Position numbers and translations under genes: made by a program
Shown: piece after piece, positions 8,148-17,528 of the stretch
Layout: each line of letters starts with the position of its first letter
Numbering within the stretch: the first letter of the stretch is position 1
Notes under the pieces: model-generated
The model's input: the letters and a program-made list of their open reading frames with translations, nothing else
Told to the model about the DNA's origin: nothing
The model's database searches: none
NCBI RefSeq assembly: GCF_002091475.1
Contig: NZ_BCTR01000008.1
Location: forward strand, 1-35,424
DNA from: Sphingomonas azotifigens NBRC 15497
GTDB taxonomy: Bacteria; Pseudomonadota; Alphaproteobacteria; Sphingomonadales; Sphingomonadaceae
Length of the DNA stretch: 35,424 nucleotides
Direction of reading: 5' to 3'

Positions 8148-9409
8148 TGGCGAAGGGTGCACCTGAAGGGCTCGTCACCGCGCTCGACGTGGGATCGTCG
8201 AAGGTTTCGGCGCTGATCGCGCAGCGGACCGACGAGGGCAATCTGATCGTGCTCGGCACCGGCCAGCGCGAGAGCCGGGGCGTGAAGCGCGGCTATGTCG
8301 CCGACATGCACGCGACCGAGATTGCGATCCGCGAGGCGGTGGAGCAGGCCGAACGCATCGCCGGGTTCAACATCGAGGATGTGTGGGTCAGCTTCTCGGC
8401 GGGCGGGCTGGTTTCCAGCGTCGTCAAGGTCGAGGCGGATCTGGGCGGCCACCGCGTCGAGCAGGCCGATATCGACGATCTGCTCAAGGCCGGGCGCGGC
8501 GCGATCGACCCGCAGGGACGGATGGTGCTCCACGCGCAGCCGACCCGCTACACGGTGGACGGGCTGGGCGGCGTCAAGCGGCCGCTGGGGCTGCATGCCG
8601 ATCGGCTCGGCGTCGACGTGCATGTCGTCACCACCGAAGGCTCGCCGGTCCGCAATCTCGATCTGTGCGTGCGTTCGGCGCATCTCGAGGTCCGCTCGAT
8701 CATCGCCGCACCCGTCGCCACCGGCCTTGCCTGCCTCACCGAGGAAGAGCGCGAGCTGGGCGTCGCGCTGGTCGAGATCGGCGCGGGGGTGACCAACGTC
8801 TCGGTGTTCGCGCAGGGCGTGCTGGCCGGCTTGGCCTCGATCCCGATGGGCTCGGCCGACATCACCGACGACATCGCCGCCGCCTTCGGCACCGCGCGCG
8901 CCTGGGCCGAGCGTACCAAGTGCTTCCACGGCTCGGCCAACCTCTCTCCGCGCGACAATCGCGAGACGATCGATGTCGTGCCGGCGACGACCGAGGAGGG
9001 CGTGGAGGGGCCGCGCATCACCAAGGCGGCGCTCAACACCGTGATCCGCCAGCGGCTCGAGCGGCTGGTCGCCGAAATCCAGAAGGAGCTGAAGAAGCTC
9101 AATTTCCAGGAGCCGGTGGGCCGCCAGATCGTCCTGACCGGCGGCGGCGCCGAGCTGGCGGGGATCGCCGACTATGCCCAGCAGGCGCTGGGCAATGCCG
9201 TGCGCGTCGGGCGTCCGCGCGGGCTGCTCGCCATGCCCAACGCGCATGCCGGGCCTGCCTTCTCGACGCTGGCGGGACTCACCCAGTTCGCCGCGGCCGA
9301 TCCGATCGACCTTCGCACGCTGGAGCCGAGCCGCCACCAGATGGTCACGCGGGCGAGCCCGGGCGCGCTGTTCCAGCGATTGATCGCGGCGTTCCGGGCG
9401 AATTATTAA
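8147..9409 (+). CDS. ftsA: Cell division protein FtsA
   Basis: FtsA is the actin-like ATPase that anchors FtsZ filaments to the membrane. The 420-residue product has the phosphate-1 motif ALDVGSSKVSALI near residue 13, the 1C (SHS2) insertion domain typical of FtsA, the phosphate-2 region VEIGAGVTNVSVF, and the adenosine motif LTGGGAELAGIADYAQQALG. It ends in an amphipathic helix (GALFQRLIAAFRANY) that fits the membrane-targeting sequence. AAGGGGGAAGG lies upstream of the ATG, which shares one base with the ftsQ stop. A 110-base gap with a possible TAGAGT -10 element (9439-9444) separates it from ftsZ, so ftsZ may have an extra promoter. Confidence 0.96.
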   Translation: MAKGAPEGLVTALDVGSSKVSALIAQRTDEGNLIVLGTGQRESRGVKRGYVADMHATEIAIREAVEQAERIAGFNIEDVWVSFSAGGLVSSVVKVEADLGGHRVEQADIDDLLKAGRGAIDPQGRMVLHAQPTRYTVDGLGGVKRPLGLHADRLGVDVHVVTTEGSPVRNLDLCVRSAHLEVRSIIAAPVATGLACLTEEERELGVALVEIGAGVTNVSVFAQGVLAGLASIPMGSADITDDIAAAFGTARAWAERTKCFHGSANLSPRDNRETIDVVPATTEEGVEGPRITKAALNTVIRQRLERLVAEIQKELKKLNFQEPVGRQIVLTGGGAELAGIADYAQQALGNAVRVGRPRGLLAMPNAHAGPAFSTLAGLTQFAAADPIDLRTLEPSRHQMVTRASPGALFQRLIAAFRANY

Positions 9410-9519
9410 GGAAAAGCGTCTGGCGGGGTGTTAGTGGCTAGAGTCATCGCCCCGGTTCGTGCAGAAAAGAATTTCAGGTTGTGCAGCGTCGCCGATGCGC
9501 TGCCACAGGAGACCATAGA

Positions 9520-10980
9520 ATGAGTATCGATTTCCTTCCCCCCGACGTGGACGAGCTGACGCCGAAGATCGCGGTGATCGGGGTTGGCGGCGCTGGCGGC
9601 AATGCCATCGCCAACATGATCCGCGCCGAGGTGCAGGGCGTCGAGTTCCTGGTCGCCAACACCGATGCGCAGGCGCTGAAGCAGTCGGTCGCGTCGCAGC
9701 GGATCCAGCTGGGCGCCAAGATCACGCAGGGCCTGGGCGCCGGCTCGCGGCCCGAGATCGGCCGTGCGGCCGCGGAAGAGACGATCGAGCAGGTCCAGCA
9801 GTCGCTCGAAGGCGCGCATATGTGCTTCATCGCCGCCGGCATGGGTGGCGGCACCGGCACCGGTGCGGCGCCGGTGATCGCCAAGGCGGCGCGCGACATG
9901 GGCATCCTGACCGTGGGCGTCGTCACCAAGCCGTTCGCCTTCGAAGGCAAGCGCCGCGCGCAATCGGCCGAGGCGGGCATCGAGGAACTGCAGAAGTATG
10001 TCGATACGCTGATCGTCATCCCCAACCAGAACCTCTTCCTCATCGCCAATGCGAACACGACCTTCAAGGAAGCGTTCGAGATGGCCGACGAGGTGCTGCA
10101 GCAGGGCGTGCGCGGCATCACCGACCTGATGGTGATGCCCGGCCTGATCAACCTCGACTTCGCTGACGTGCGTTCGGTGATGCAGGAGATGGGCAAGGCG
10201 ATGATGGGCACCGGCGAGGCGGACGGCGACGACCGCGCGCTGATCGCCGCCCAGAAGGCGATCGCCAACCCGCTGCTCGACGGCGTTTCGATGAACGGCG
10301 CCAAGGGTGTGATCGTCTCGATCACCGGCGGCGAGGACATGCGCCTGCTCGAGGTCGACGAGGCCGCCAACCATATCCGCGAGCTGGTCGATCCGGACGC
10401 GAACATCATCTGGGGCTCGGCGTTCAACCCGGAGCTGGAAGGCCGCATCCGCGTGTCGGTGGTCGCCACCGGCATCGACGCGAATGTCGAGAACCGCCCG
10501 GCCGCACCGGCCGAGCAGCCGCGCGTCTTCTCCTTCTCGACTCCGCGCCGCACCACGGCCGCGGCTGCGCCGGAGCCGGTCGCAGCACCTGCGCCGGTCG
10601 CCGCTGCGCCGGAGCCGGTGGCGCCGCCGCCGGTCGCCGAGGAAGCGCCTGCGCCGGCCCCCGAGCCGGTCGCCACGGCCCCTGCACCCGAGCCAACGCC
10701 GCCGGCGCCGGCTTCGGACGAATTGCTGCTCGGCGTCGACGCGATGGTCCCGGCCCCGGCGCCCACGCCTGCTCCGGCACCGGCCCCCGCGGCAGAGGCC
10801 CCTGCTGGCCGCCGTCGCTGGCTGACCGGCGACGATGCCGATAGCCGGCCGCGCCCGAAGACCGGCGGCACGCTGTTCGAGCGGATGGCCTCGGCCTCGC
10901 GCGGCGCCAAGGCGACCGAGGAAGAGGACAAGGATCCGCTGGACATCCCGCGGTTCCTGCGTAGCCAGAACAACCAGTAA
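9520..10980 (+). CDS. ftsZ: Cell division protein FtsZ
   Basis: FtsZ is the tubulin-like GTPase that forms the division ring. The ATG at 9520 is preceded by CACAGGAGACC and gives [17 protein letters not shown] and 486 residues. The GTP-binding domain shows VGGAGGNAI near residue 22, the tubulin signature [14 protein letters not shown] at about 106-119, and the T7 loop NLDFADV at 211-217. From about residue 330 to 440 a long Ala/Pro-rich linker (repeats of APEPVA type) is typical of alphaproteobacterial FtsZ. The conserved C-terminal peptide [15 protein letters not shown] binds FtsA and other partners. An upstream in-frame GTG at 9481 is possible but has no ribosome site. A GC hairpin follows the stop. 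Confidence 0.97.
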   Translation: MSIDFLPPDVDELTPKIAVIGVGGAGGNAIANMIRAEVQGVEFLVANTDAQALKQSVASQRIQLGAKITQGLGAGSRPEIGRAAAEETIEQVQQSLEGAHMCFIAAGMGGGTGTGAAPVIAKAARDMGILTVGVVTKPFAFEGKRRAQSAEAGIEELQKYVDTLIVIPNQNLFLIANANTTFKEAFEMADEVLQQGVRGITDLMVMPGLINLDFADVRSVMQEMGKAMMGTGEADGDDRALIAAQKAIANPLLDGVSMNGAKGVIVSITGGEDMRLLEVDEAANHIRELVDPDANIIWGSAFNPELEGRIRVSVVATGIDANVENRPAAPAEQPRVFSFSTPRRTTAAAAPEPVAAPAPVAAAPEPVAPPPVAEEAPAPAPEPVATAPAPEPTPPAPASDELLLGVDAMVPAPAPTPAPAPAPAAEAPAGRRRWLTGDDADSRPRPKTGGTLFERMASASRGAKATEEEDKDPLDIPRFLRSQNNQ

Positions 10981-10986
10981 GGCGCG

Positions 10987-11014
10987 GGGGTGGCACGGTT
11001 CGCCGGGCCACCCC
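10987..11014 (+). terminator. GC-rich hairpin after ftsZ, possible terminator
   Basis: A perfect 8-bp stem (10987-10994, GGGGTGGC, with 11007-11014) closes a 12-base loop seven bases after the ftsZ stop. There is no U-tract, so it could be a weak or Rho-assisted terminator or an mRNA 3'-end stabiliser. It marks the end of the division gene run. Confidence 0.45.
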
Positions 11015-11063
11015 GCCCAGGTCAGCGGCGGTTCAGCGCCGCGCCGCTAGCGGTTATCCCAAC

Positions 11064-12743
11064 ATGATCAGCAAGAAACATCTCGGCATCGGCGCGCTGG
11101 CGTCGGCGCTGCTCCTGGGTGCGTCGCCGGTGCTCGCGCAGAACGAGATCGTCCAGGCGCACAACCCCGATGCCGACGCGCTCGCCACGCAGATGCGCGT
11201 GCTCGCCGAGAACCCGCGTGACGTCGAGGCGCTGCTTGCCGCGGCGCGGCTGAGTACCCGATTGGGCGATCTCTCGGGCGCGCTGGCGCTGCTCCAGCGG
11301 GCGGAAAGCATCGAGGCGACCAACCCGCGCATCGCCAGCAACCGCGCCGCCGTGCTGGTGCGGCAGGAGCGGCCGGGCGAGGCGCTGCGGCTTTTCCAGC
11401 GGGCCGAGCAGCAGGGCGTGGATGTGCGCGAGTTCGCCGCCGACCGCGGCTTTGCCTATGACCTGCTCGGCCAGCCGCTGCTTGCCCAGCGCGACTACAA
11501 GCTGGCCTTGGCGACGCGGCGCGAGGACGAGGTGGTGCGGCGCTATGCGCTGTCGCTCGGCATCAGCGGCAATCGCGCGGAGGCGGAACGCGAGCTCGAT
11601 GCGCTGCTGCGGGCGCAGGATCGCGCGGCATGGCGGGCGCGCGCCTTCGTCCTGGCGATGAACGGGGACGTGGCGGGCGCCGAGAAGATCGCCGCGACGG
11701 TGCTGCCGGGGGCGGCGGGCAAGAATTTGCTGCCGTTCTTCCGGCGGATCGCGACGCTGGGACCGGCGGACCGCGCCTTTGCGGTCCATTTCGGCGAGCT
11801 CTCGCCGACACAAGCACGGCTGGCGGATGCCCGGATGGCGCCGTCGCTGCCGGCCTATACCGGCCCGGCGCCGGTGCAGATCGCCCAGGTGCAGCCCGCC
11901 ACCGCGGTGACTGCACCGCAGCGCGCGGACCCGCGCGGCCGCCGGGCGAGCTCGACATCGCGAACCGTCCCGGTGCAGGTTGCCAAGGCCGACGTGGCGC
12001 CGCCCGCCCGTTCGGTCGTGGCCCAGCCGACGCCCGCACCGACACCGGTGCCGATGCCGCAACCCACGCCCGTACAACCGGCACCGCAGCCGCAGCCCCG
12101 CCGCGTCGGTGCCGAGGATTCGGCGCTCGCCTCGATCATCGCCCATATCGCGGTGCCGGAGAGCGAGCGCGCCGCGGCGAGTCGTCCGGTCGTGTTGCCG
12201 CCGACGGTGGCGCCCGCAGCCCCCAAACCGGTCGTCACCGTACGCCCCAACCCCGAGCCGAAGCGGGCGCCGGTGGTCGAGGAGGAAGACGCCAAGCCCG
12301 TAAAGCCCGCCCCGCGGCGCGGCGCCAAGGCCGAGGACTTGGAGCCGGACGCCAAGGCGCCTCGGCCGGGTGCCAAGAAAGGGGATCCGCGCAAGGGCGA
12401 CGCGGCGGACGAGGCCAAGCCGACCAAGGGCAAGAAGCCAGAGCCGAAAAAGCCCGACCCGAAAAAGACCGAGCCCGAGCGCGTCTGGGTGCAGGTGGCC
12501 AGCGGGGCCAACGAGTCCACCGTCGATCGTGCGTGGAAGGGCGTCTCGGCCAAGGCGCCGAAGCTGTTCAAGGCGCATGGCGGCTGGTGGATGCCGTTCA
12601 AGGCGACCAACCGCATCGTCACCGGTCCGTTCAAGACCAGCGGCGAGGCGCAGGCCTTCGTCAACAAGCTGGCGGGGGAGGGCGTCTCGGCATTCGTCGT
12701 CACCAGCGAAGCGGGGCAGAAGGTCAGCAAGATCGCGCCTTGA
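11064..12743 (+). CDS. Exported TPR and SPOR domain protein
   Basis: This 559-residue product starts with a Sec signal peptide (MISKKHLGIGALASALLLGA, cleavage probably after VLAQ). Residues about 30-240 are Ala/Leu-rich tandem helices (NPRDVEALLAAARLSTRLGD, GDLSGALALLQRAESIEATN) that fit TPR repeats. A long Pro/Ala/Lys-rich linker follows (about 265-465). The last 85 residues (VWVQVASGANESTVDRAWKG to VSAFVVTSEAG) form an SPOR domain, which in other proteins binds denuded septal glycan. The position right after ftsZ and the SPOR domain suggest a periplasmic division or septum protein, but the exact role is inference. The start has no clear ribosome site, and CTAG at 11047-11050 may be part of a start-proximal promoter. 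Confidence 0.85.
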   Translation: MISKKHLGIGALASALLLGASPVLAQNEIVQAHNPDADALATQMRVLAENPRDVEALLAAARLSTRLGDLSGALALLQRAESIEATNPRIASNRAAVLVRQERPGEALRLFQRAEQQGVDVREFAADRGFAYDLLGQPLLAQRDYKLALATRREDEVVRRYALSLGISGNRAEAERELDALLRAQDRAAWRARAFVLAMNGDVAGAEKIAATVLPGAAGKNLLPFFRRIATLGPADRAFAVHFGELSPTQARLADARMAPSLPAYTGPAPVQIAQVQPATAVTAPQRADPRGRRASSTSRTVPVQVAKADVAPPARSVVAQPTPAPTPVPMPQPTPVQPAPQPQPRRVGAEDSALASIIAHIAVPESERAAASRPVVLPPTVAPAAPKPVVTVRPNPEPKRAPVVEEEDAKPVKPAPRRGAKAEDLEPDAKAPRPGAKKGDPRKGDAADEAKPTKGKKPEPKKPDPKKTEPERVWVQVASGANESTVDRAWKGVSAKAPKLFKAHGGWWMPFKATNRIVTGPFKTSGEAQAFVNKLAGEGVSAFVVTSEAGQKVSKIAP

Positions 12744-12746
12744 CCC

Positions 12747-12775
12747 TTCGCAAGGCCGTCCGGCTGGGCTAGGGC
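12747..12775 (+). promoter_or_regulatory. Start-proximal promoter of dgt (leaderless type)
   Basis: TTCGCA (12747-12752), a 17-base spacer and TAGGGC (12770-12775) end six bases before the GTG start, and no Shine-Dalgarno is present. The same TAGNNN hexamer at the same distance precedes nagZ and dnaX. This suggests a transcript that begins at or next to the start codon. Confidence 0.45.
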
Positions 12776-12781
12776 GCGCGG

Positions 12782-13948
12782 GTGAAACAGCTTTCCTCCT
12801 GGGCCTGTATGCCCGGCCAGACGCGCGGGCGCCTCCATCCCGAAGCCGGCGGCGGCGCGCGGGGCCCGCGCGACGCCTTCCAGCGCGACCGCGACCGGAT
12901 CATCCATTCGATCAGCTTCCGCCGCCTGCGCCACAAGACGCAGGTGTTCCTCGCCCCCGATGGCGACCATTTCCGCGTGCGGCTCACCCATAGCCTCGAG
13001 GTGGCGCAGATCGGCCGCGCCATCGCCCGCGCGCTGGGGCTGAACGAGGATCTCACCGAGGCGCTGTGCCTCGCGCATGATATCGGCCATCCGCCGTTCG
13101 GCCATGCCGGCGAGGATGCGCTGGAGGCGGCGCTGGCGGGGAAGGGTGGGTTCGACCATAATGGCCACACGCTACGCACGCTGACCCAGCTCGACAGCCC
13201 CTATCCCTCGTGGAACGGGCTGAACCTGACCTGGGACACGCTGGAGGGGCTGGCCAAGCACAATGGCCCGATCCACGAACCGCAATGGGCGCTCGCCGCC
13301 GCGGATGCCGAGTTCCCGCTCGAGCTCGACAGCTGGCCGTCGCTCGAGGCGCAGGTTGCGGCGATCGCGGACGACATCGCGTATGACAATCACGATATCG
13401 ATGACGGCCTGCGCGCGGGGCTGCTGACGCTCGACCAGATCATGGCGGTGCCGATGATCGCCGAGGCCTGGCGCGACGTCGAGACGCGCTTCCCCGGCGT
13501 CAGCGCCAAGCGGCTGACCGGCGAACTGATCCGCTCGCAGATCGGCGCGATGGTCAATGACTTCATCGCCGAGACTCGGCACCGGATCGCCGACTCGGGC
13601 GTCACAACGGCGGCCGAGGTGCGGCAGGCCGGGCGTTGCCTGGCCGGCTTCTCGCCCGACATGCGCGATGCCGAGCGCGGGCTGAAGCGCTTCATGTACG
13701 CCAATCTCTATCACCATCCGAGCCAGTTGGCGGCGGCGGCGGCGGCGCGGCAGGTCGTTGCCGGGCTGTTCGCCGGCTATGCGGACGATCCGGCGCGGAT
13801 GCCGCCCGAATGGCGCGAGGCGCTGCCGGCGGAGGAGCCGGGGCGAAGCCGGCACATCGCCGATTTCATCGCCGGCATGACCGACCGCTACGCCATCGCG
13901 CGGTACCGCGAGGTCTGCGGCACGATCGATCTGCCCGAAGGGTTCTGA
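12782..13948 (+). CDS. dgt: Deoxyguanosinetriphosphate triphosphohydrolase-like protein (HD domain)
   Basis: Dgt-family HD hydrolases remove triphosphate from dNTPs. The 388-residue product matches the shorter alphaproteobacterial (type 2) dGTPase-like proteins. Motifs visible are [40 protein letters not shown] (first HD histidine), [19 protein letters not shown] (the HD pair) and [19 protein letters not shown] (the last metal aspartate region). No ribosome site precedes the GTG, and a start-proximal promoter fits. In many alphaproteobacteria this gene lies next to argS, as in the argS-SPOR-nagZ-scpAB-tatABC block. Here about 7 kb of other genes separates the two. The in vivo substrate (dGTP or other dNTPs) cannot be told from sequence. 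Confidence 0.92.
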   Translation: MKQLSSWACMPGQTRGRLHPEAGGGARGPRDAFQRDRDRIIHSISFRRLRHKTQVFLAPDGDHFRVRLTHSLEVAQIGRAIARALGLNEDLTEALCLAHDIGHPPFGHAGEDALEAALAGKGGFDHNGHTLRTLTQLDSPYPSWNGLNLTWDTLEGLAKHNGPIHEPQWALAAADAEFPLELDSWPSLEAQVAAIADDIAYDNHDIDDGLRAGLLTLDQIMAVPMIAEAWRDVETRFPGVSAKRLTGELIRSQIGAMVNDFIAETRHRIADSGVTTAAEVRQAGRCLAGFSPDMRDAERGLKRFMYANLYHHPSQLAAAAAARQVVAGLFAGYADDPARMPPEWREALPAEEPGRSRHIADFIAGMTDRYAIARYREVCGTIDLPEGF

Positions 13949-13958
13949 TGTTCGTTCG

Positions 13959-14054
13959 CCTCCCGCTTGCGGGAGGGGCTAGGGGAGGGCTGCTCCTCCG
14001 CAGCGATGCTGCCACGTCAGTCCCTCCCCCGTCCCCTCCCGCAAGCGGAAGGGG
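13959..14054. repeat. Inverted pair of family B palindromic repeats between convergent genes
   Basis: The palindrome CCTCCCGCTTGCGGGAGG (13959-13976) faces an imperfect inverted copy (14033-14054, one mismatch in the stem). Both carry GGGGAGGG/CCCCTCCC arms. The pair fills the gap between the dgt stop and the stop of the minus-strand TorF-like gene, where it could also stop transcription from both sides. The same palindrome lies at the right contig edge (35392-35413). Confidence 0.8.
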
Positions 14055-14064
14055 TGCCTTTACC

Positions 14065-14880
14065 TCAGAACGCCGCGCTGACCGAGAACACGACCTGGCT
14101 GCCGGCGATGGTCGAGCCATCCTTGGTGCTCGAGAAATTGGGCTGCAGATAGGCGCTGTCGCGCTTGGTGATGCTGGTGTCGACATAGGCGACGCCGAGC
14201 ACCAGCTTGCCGAGCGCCAGGTCCGCGCCCACCAGCCAGTCGGCATAGCTGCCGGTCGGCGCGACGCTGGTGCCGTTGGGGCCGAGCCCCGGATTGCCGT
14301 CCGAATAGCCGAGATGCGCCTTGAGAGTGATCGGCGTCTTCGGTACCGCTGTGCTCACATCGCCCCACAGATAGAGATTGTGTTCCTTGTCGCCCGCCTT
14401 GCTCTCGGGTGTGTTGCTCCAGTTGCCGAGCGCCTGCTGCGGCGGTGCATAGGCGACACCGGCCAGCGCCGACACCGGCCCGATGGTGCCGCTCAGCTTG
14501 ACATAGGGCTCGGCAAAGTCGGTCTTGGAGGCGCCGCCCGGATACATGTACCAGGTGACGCCAACATCGAGCGCTGCGCCCTTGCCGATCGGCAGCTTGT
14601 AGCCGCCGACCACGTCCAGCTCCATGTTGGCGCCCCCGAACGTGCCCCAGCCGGACAGGTTCGAGCCCCAGAGCGAGGCGTAGACGCCGCTTTCATGCGC
14701 GACGGTGACGCCGCCTTGGACAGCCATCTGCTTGTCGGTCTGCGAGACGCCGCGAAAACGATAGTCGGAAACCAGCGCCACGCTGCCGGTTACCGTCACC
14801 GGCTTGGGCGGATCGCTTTCCTGCGCATGCGCGGGCGCGGAAAGGCCGAGCAGGGCTGCGGCGGCAAGACGAATCTTCAT
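14065..14880 (-). CDS. TorF-family outer-membrane protein (putative porin)
   Basis: The ATG at 14880 (AGAGGGA upstream) gives 271 residues with a Sec signal peptide (MKIRLAAAALLGLSAPAHAQ). The mature part begins VTVTGSVALVSDYRFRGVSQ. This strand with the YRFRG pattern is the hallmark of the TorF/Gcw_chp family (TIGR02001-type) of beta-barrel proteins found in Proteobacteria. Alternating amphipathic strands with glycine and aromatic residues (SGVYASLWGSNL, LDVVGGYKLPIG, LDVGVTWYMYPGG) continue to the end. The final residue is Phe (FSVSAAF), the usual barrel assembly signal. Its transported substrate is unknown. An upstream in-frame ATG at 14973 would hide the signal peptide and is unlikely. 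Confidence 0.85.
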   Translation of the reverse strand: MKIRLAAAALLGLSAPAHAQESDPPKPVTVTGSVALVSDYRFRGVSQTDKQMAVQGGVTVAHESGVYASLWGSNLSGWGTFGGANMELDVVGGYKLPIGKGAALDVGVTWYMYPGGASKTDFAEPYVKLSGTIGPVSALAGVAYAPPQQALGNWSNTPESKAGDKEHNLYLWGDVSTAVPKTPITLKAHLGYSDGNPGLGPNGTSVAPTGSYADWLVGADLALGKLVLGVAYVDTSITKRDSAYLQPNFSSTKDGSTIAGSQVVFSVSAAF

Positions 14881-15020
14881 GGAACATTCCCTCTCGGAAG
14901 CGAGTGAAAGTTCCAGCCTGCGCCGGCGCGGCGACCCGTTCTCAAGGACGGGACTGTCGTTCCGATAGGGCATCTTCGCGCCGCAGCATTGCCGGTTCTT
15001 GGCGTAATCGTAAGAAAGTG

Positions 15021-15051
15021 TTGCTCGTCGCAGCGCCGCGGCAAGAGCAAC
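15021..15051. other. Hairpin in the gap between divergent genes
   Basis: GTTGCTC (15021-15027) and GAGCAAC (15045-15051) form a perfect 7-bp stem around a GC-rich loop. TTTT follows on + and ACTTTCTTACG on -. It lies in the 247-base gap between the TorF-like gene (-) and the next small gene (+). No other feature is seen in that gap. Confidence 0.4.
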
Positions 15052-15127
15052 TTTTCGTTACAGCCGCGCAAGTGTGGGGCAACGCCGGGTGGGTAGATGG
15101 GAGGGACAGGAGAGGATGCTCCCAACC

Positions 15128-15406
15128 ATGAGGAACGCCACCGTGAAGCTCGCAACCATCGCACTGATTACGGCGACGCTGGTCGCCGCCCCGGCGGCCG
15201 CCCAGTCGCTCCACGAAACCCATGAGCGGGTCTGGATGCCCGCCGGCAAGAGCCAGATCGTCACCTGGCGGATGAAGGACCACAAGCCCGCCGCCACCCA
15301 GGCGCATCATCAGGCCGGCAAGCACCAGTATCTGCCCACCCGCAAGGCCCCGACCGAAGAGGCCCGCCGGGAAACCGGCAGCAGCACGGTCGGCGCCAGC
15401 GAATAA
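15128..15406 (+). CDS. Small secreted protein of unknown function
   Basis: The ATG at 15128 gives 92 residues with a clear Sec signal peptide (VKLATIALITATLVAAPAAA, cleavage near AAQ-SLHE). The mature part is short, hydrophilic and rich in His, Lys, Thr and Glu (KSQIVTWRMKDHKPA, HHQAGKHQYLPTRK), with no domain that I recognise. The GTG at 15143 is an alternative start, because GAGGA lies about seven bases before it and the signal peptide remains intact. The ATG at 15116 has AGGAG too close to the codon. The gene ends before a strong bidirectional terminator that it shares with the convergent neighbour. Function is unknown. Confidence 0.65.
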   Translation: MRNATVKLATIALITATLVAAPAAAQSLHETHERVWMPAGKSQIVTWRMKDHKPAATQAHHQAGKHQYLPTRKAPTEEARRETGSSTVGASE

Positions 15407-15434
15407 TATCGAGTTCCGTCCCCCCAGAACGGAA

Positions 15435-15474
15435 AACCCCGCGGTCGCCCAGGCGGCCGCGGGGTTCATCTTTT
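15435..15474. terminator. Bidirectional Rho-independent terminator
   Basis: A 10-bp perfect stem (AACCCCGCGG 15435-15444 with 15457-15466) extends inward through a G-U pair to a 4-base loop. CATCTTTT follows on +, and the minus strand reads TTTTCC after its stem. It separates two convergent small genes. Confidence 0.85.
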
Positions 15475-15496
15475 CCGGGAGCCGGTGGGGCGTCGC

Positions 15497-15778
15497 TTAG
15501 CGCGACGCGACCTGCACCTTGGTCACCTTGGGCACGCGGAACGACACGCGGGTGCCGGCGGCGTTGCCATCGACCCAGCCGTTGCGCACGACGAGGCGGA
15601 AATTCTGGTTGCCCGGCTTGGCAACGCCTTCGAGGATCTGCACGTCGCCCTTCACGGTCGAGGTGTAGGTGTAGGTCACGCCATCACGGGTGAAGCTGCG
15701 TGCGTCAGCGTTGTCAGCAGCGAAAGCGGGAGCGGCGGCAAACAGGGTAGCGGCAAGGGCGATGGTGAAACGGGTCAC
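15497..15778 (-). CDS. Small secreted protein of unknown function
   Basis: The GTG at 15778 has GAAGGAG eight bases upstream and gives 93 residues. The ATG at 15802 lies before this ribosome site and would add eight charged residues, so it is less likely. A Sec signal peptide is clear (MTRFTIALAATLFAAAPAFA, then ADNADARS). The mature 70 residues look all-beta (FTRDGVTYTYTSTVKGDVQ, RVSFRVPKVTKVQVA), with no cysteine and no family that I can name. The gene probably encodes a periplasmic or secreted protein. Upstream, 240 bases shared with the divergent DUF1800 gene hold no other gene. Confidence 0.75.
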   Translation of the reverse strand: MTRFTIALAATLFAAAPAFAADNADARSFTRDGVTYTYTSTVKGDVQILEGVAKPGNQNFRLVVRNGWVDGNAAGTRVSFRVPKVTKVQVASR

Positions 15779-16018
15779 GATCTTTCTCCTTCGTGGGTCC
15801 AAAAGAGCCAGATCGGCATCCTTCTTGTGTTCTTGATAGGCAATTTGTTGCGCTGCAGCAGATTCGACAACCGCAAAGCGCGAGGGTCATGATTGCACCG
15901 GGCGCAATCGTCCATCCGTGAGACGAAGCGTTGGCGAATGCGACGAGCCGTTGTCGCCTGGCAAATTTCTGCGACATTTGGCAGGCACAAGATCCTCCAG
16001 TCAGCGGAGGTTCTACCG

Positions 16019-17524
16019 ATGGCGAGTACAAGTATTGCGTTGAATCGCTTCGGCTTGGGTGGAAGGCCGGGCGAGGACCCGGGCCCCGACTCGCGCGCCT
16101 GGCTGGATCAGCAGCTGGATCGCTATGTCGCGGCGCCACCCCCGCTTGCGGGGCAGCCGGCGAGCGGCACGCTCGTCGCCCAGTTCGTCGACTATCGCGA
16201 GCGGATTGCGCAACTGCGAAAGGCGGCGATGCCGGTGCCCGCAAAGGCGCCGGCGATGACGGCGGTGCCCGCCCGGCCTGCGGGCGCGATGGCGCCGCTC
16301 GTCGCGCAACCGCCGATCGTGCAGACCGGCGACGATCCGGCCGAGGCCCTCCGCAAGCAGTTCGGCCAGGCGAGCCGCGACCTCTACAACGGTGCGGTCA
16401 CCGCCCGGGCGCTCGCCGCGATTCAGTCCGAGGCGCCGTTCGCCGAGCGGCTGGTGCATTTCTGGGCCAACCATTTCGCCGTCTCGGGCGACAAGATGGA
16501 GGTGACCAACCTCGCCGGCGCGTTCGAGTTCGAGGCGATCCGGCCGCATGTGATGGGCAGCTTCCGCGACATGCTGTTCGCGGTGGAGCGGCATCCGGCG
16601 ATGCTGCTGTTCCTCGACCAGGCGGTGTCGGTCGGGCCGAACAGTCCGCTGGCAGTGCGCGCGGGCAATCGCCCGAACGTGCGGCGGAACCTCGGCCTCA
16701 ACGAGAATCTCGCCCGCGAGATCATGGAGTTGCACACCCTCGGCGTGCGGACCGGCTATAGTCAGGCGGACGTTACCGAATTCGCCCGCGCGCTGACCGG
16801 CTGGACAGTCGCCGGCTTCGGCCGCGGCCCGGTGGCGAAGTTCACCGGCGCCACCGGGCGGCCGGGCGACTTCGTCTTCGCCGATGCGATGCACGAGCCG
16901 GGCACCCGCACGATCCTTGGCAAGCAATGGACGCTGCCGGGCGAGGCGCAGGCGACGGCGGTGCTCGAAACGCTCGCCACGCATCCCGCCACCGCGAAGC
17001 ATATCGCCACCAAGCTCGCCCGCCATTTCGCCGGGGACGATCCGCCGCCCAAGTTGGTCGCGCGACTGGAGGCCAATTTCGTCAAGACCGGCGGCGACCT
17101 GCCGAGCCTCTATCGCACGCTGATCGCGTCACCCGAATGCTGGGCGCCGGGCACGGTGAAGTTCAAGTCGCCCTGGGAATGGTCGATCTCGGCGATGCGC
17201 GCGGTCGGCACCCAGCAGCTCCAGCCGAACGCGGTACCCGGCCTCATGTACCAGCTCGGCCAGCCGGTATGGAAACCCGGCTCGCCTGCCGGCTGGGACG
17301 ATGTCGCCGGCGCCTGGGCCGGGCCGGACGCGGTGCTGCGCCGGGTCGAGGCGGCCGAGCGGATGGCGCAGCGCACTCGCGACCAGATCGATCCGCGTGC
17401 TCGTGCCGCCGAGATGTTCCCCGATGCGCTCAGCCCCGCCACCGCCCAGGCGATCGCGCGGGCGGAAAGCAACAGCCAGGGGGTCGCGCTCATGCTGGTC
17501 GCGCCCGAGTTCCTGCGGAGATAG
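16019..17524 (+). CDS. DUF1800 family protein
   Basis: The ATG at 16019 has AGCGGAGG about eight bases upstream and gives 501 residues starting MASTSIALNRFGLG, the typical start of DUF1800 proteins. Conserved family segments follow: FWANHFAVSGDKMEVTNLAG, RPHVMGSFRDMLFAVERHPA, MLLFLDQAVSVGPNS, LNENLAREIMELHTLGV, YSQADVTEFARALTGWTV and the C-terminal VALMLVAPEFLRR. No enzymatic activity is firmly established for the family. Genes of this type are nearly always followed by a DUF1501 gene, as here four bases downstream, and many pairs have export signals on the second member. An in-frame ATG at 15893 exists but has no ribosome site. A role at the envelope is only inferred. Confidence 0.9.
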   Translation: MASTSIALNRFGLGGRPGEDPGPDSRAWLDQQLDRYVAAPPPLAGQPASGTLVAQFVDYRERIAQLRKAAMPVPAKAPAMTAVPARPAGAMAPLVAQPPIVQTGDDPAEALRKQFGQASRDLYNGAVTARALAAIQSEAPFAERLVHFWANHFAVSGDKMEVTNLAGAFEFEAIRPHVMGSFRDMLFAVERHPAMLLFLDQAVSVGPNSPLAVRAGNRPNVRRNLGLNENLAREIMELHTLGVRTGYSQADVTEFARALTGWTVAGFGRGPVAKFTGATGRPGDFVFADAMHEPGTRTILGKQWTLPGEAQATAVLETLATHPATAKHIATKLARHFAGDDPPPKLVARLEANFVKTGGDLPSLYRTLIASPECWAPGTVKFKSPWEWSISAMRAVGTQQLQPNAVPGLMYQLGQPVWKPGSPAGWDDVAGAWAGPDAVLRRVEAAERMAQRTRDQIDPRARAAEMFPDALSPATAQAIARAESNSQGVALMLVAPEFLRR

Positions 17525-17528
17525 CGTC

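Noticed and set aside
9481..9519. N-terminal extension of FtsZ from an in-frame GTG
   Set aside because: The extension ([12 protein letters not shown]) is unlike FtsZ, and CACAGGAGACC stands before the ATG at 9520.
14881..14915. GGAAC at 14881 and its complement at 14910 as GSR promoters of the TorF-like gene
   Set aside because: Neither has a CGTT-like element at 16-17 bases. The plus-strand copy also points away from the gene.
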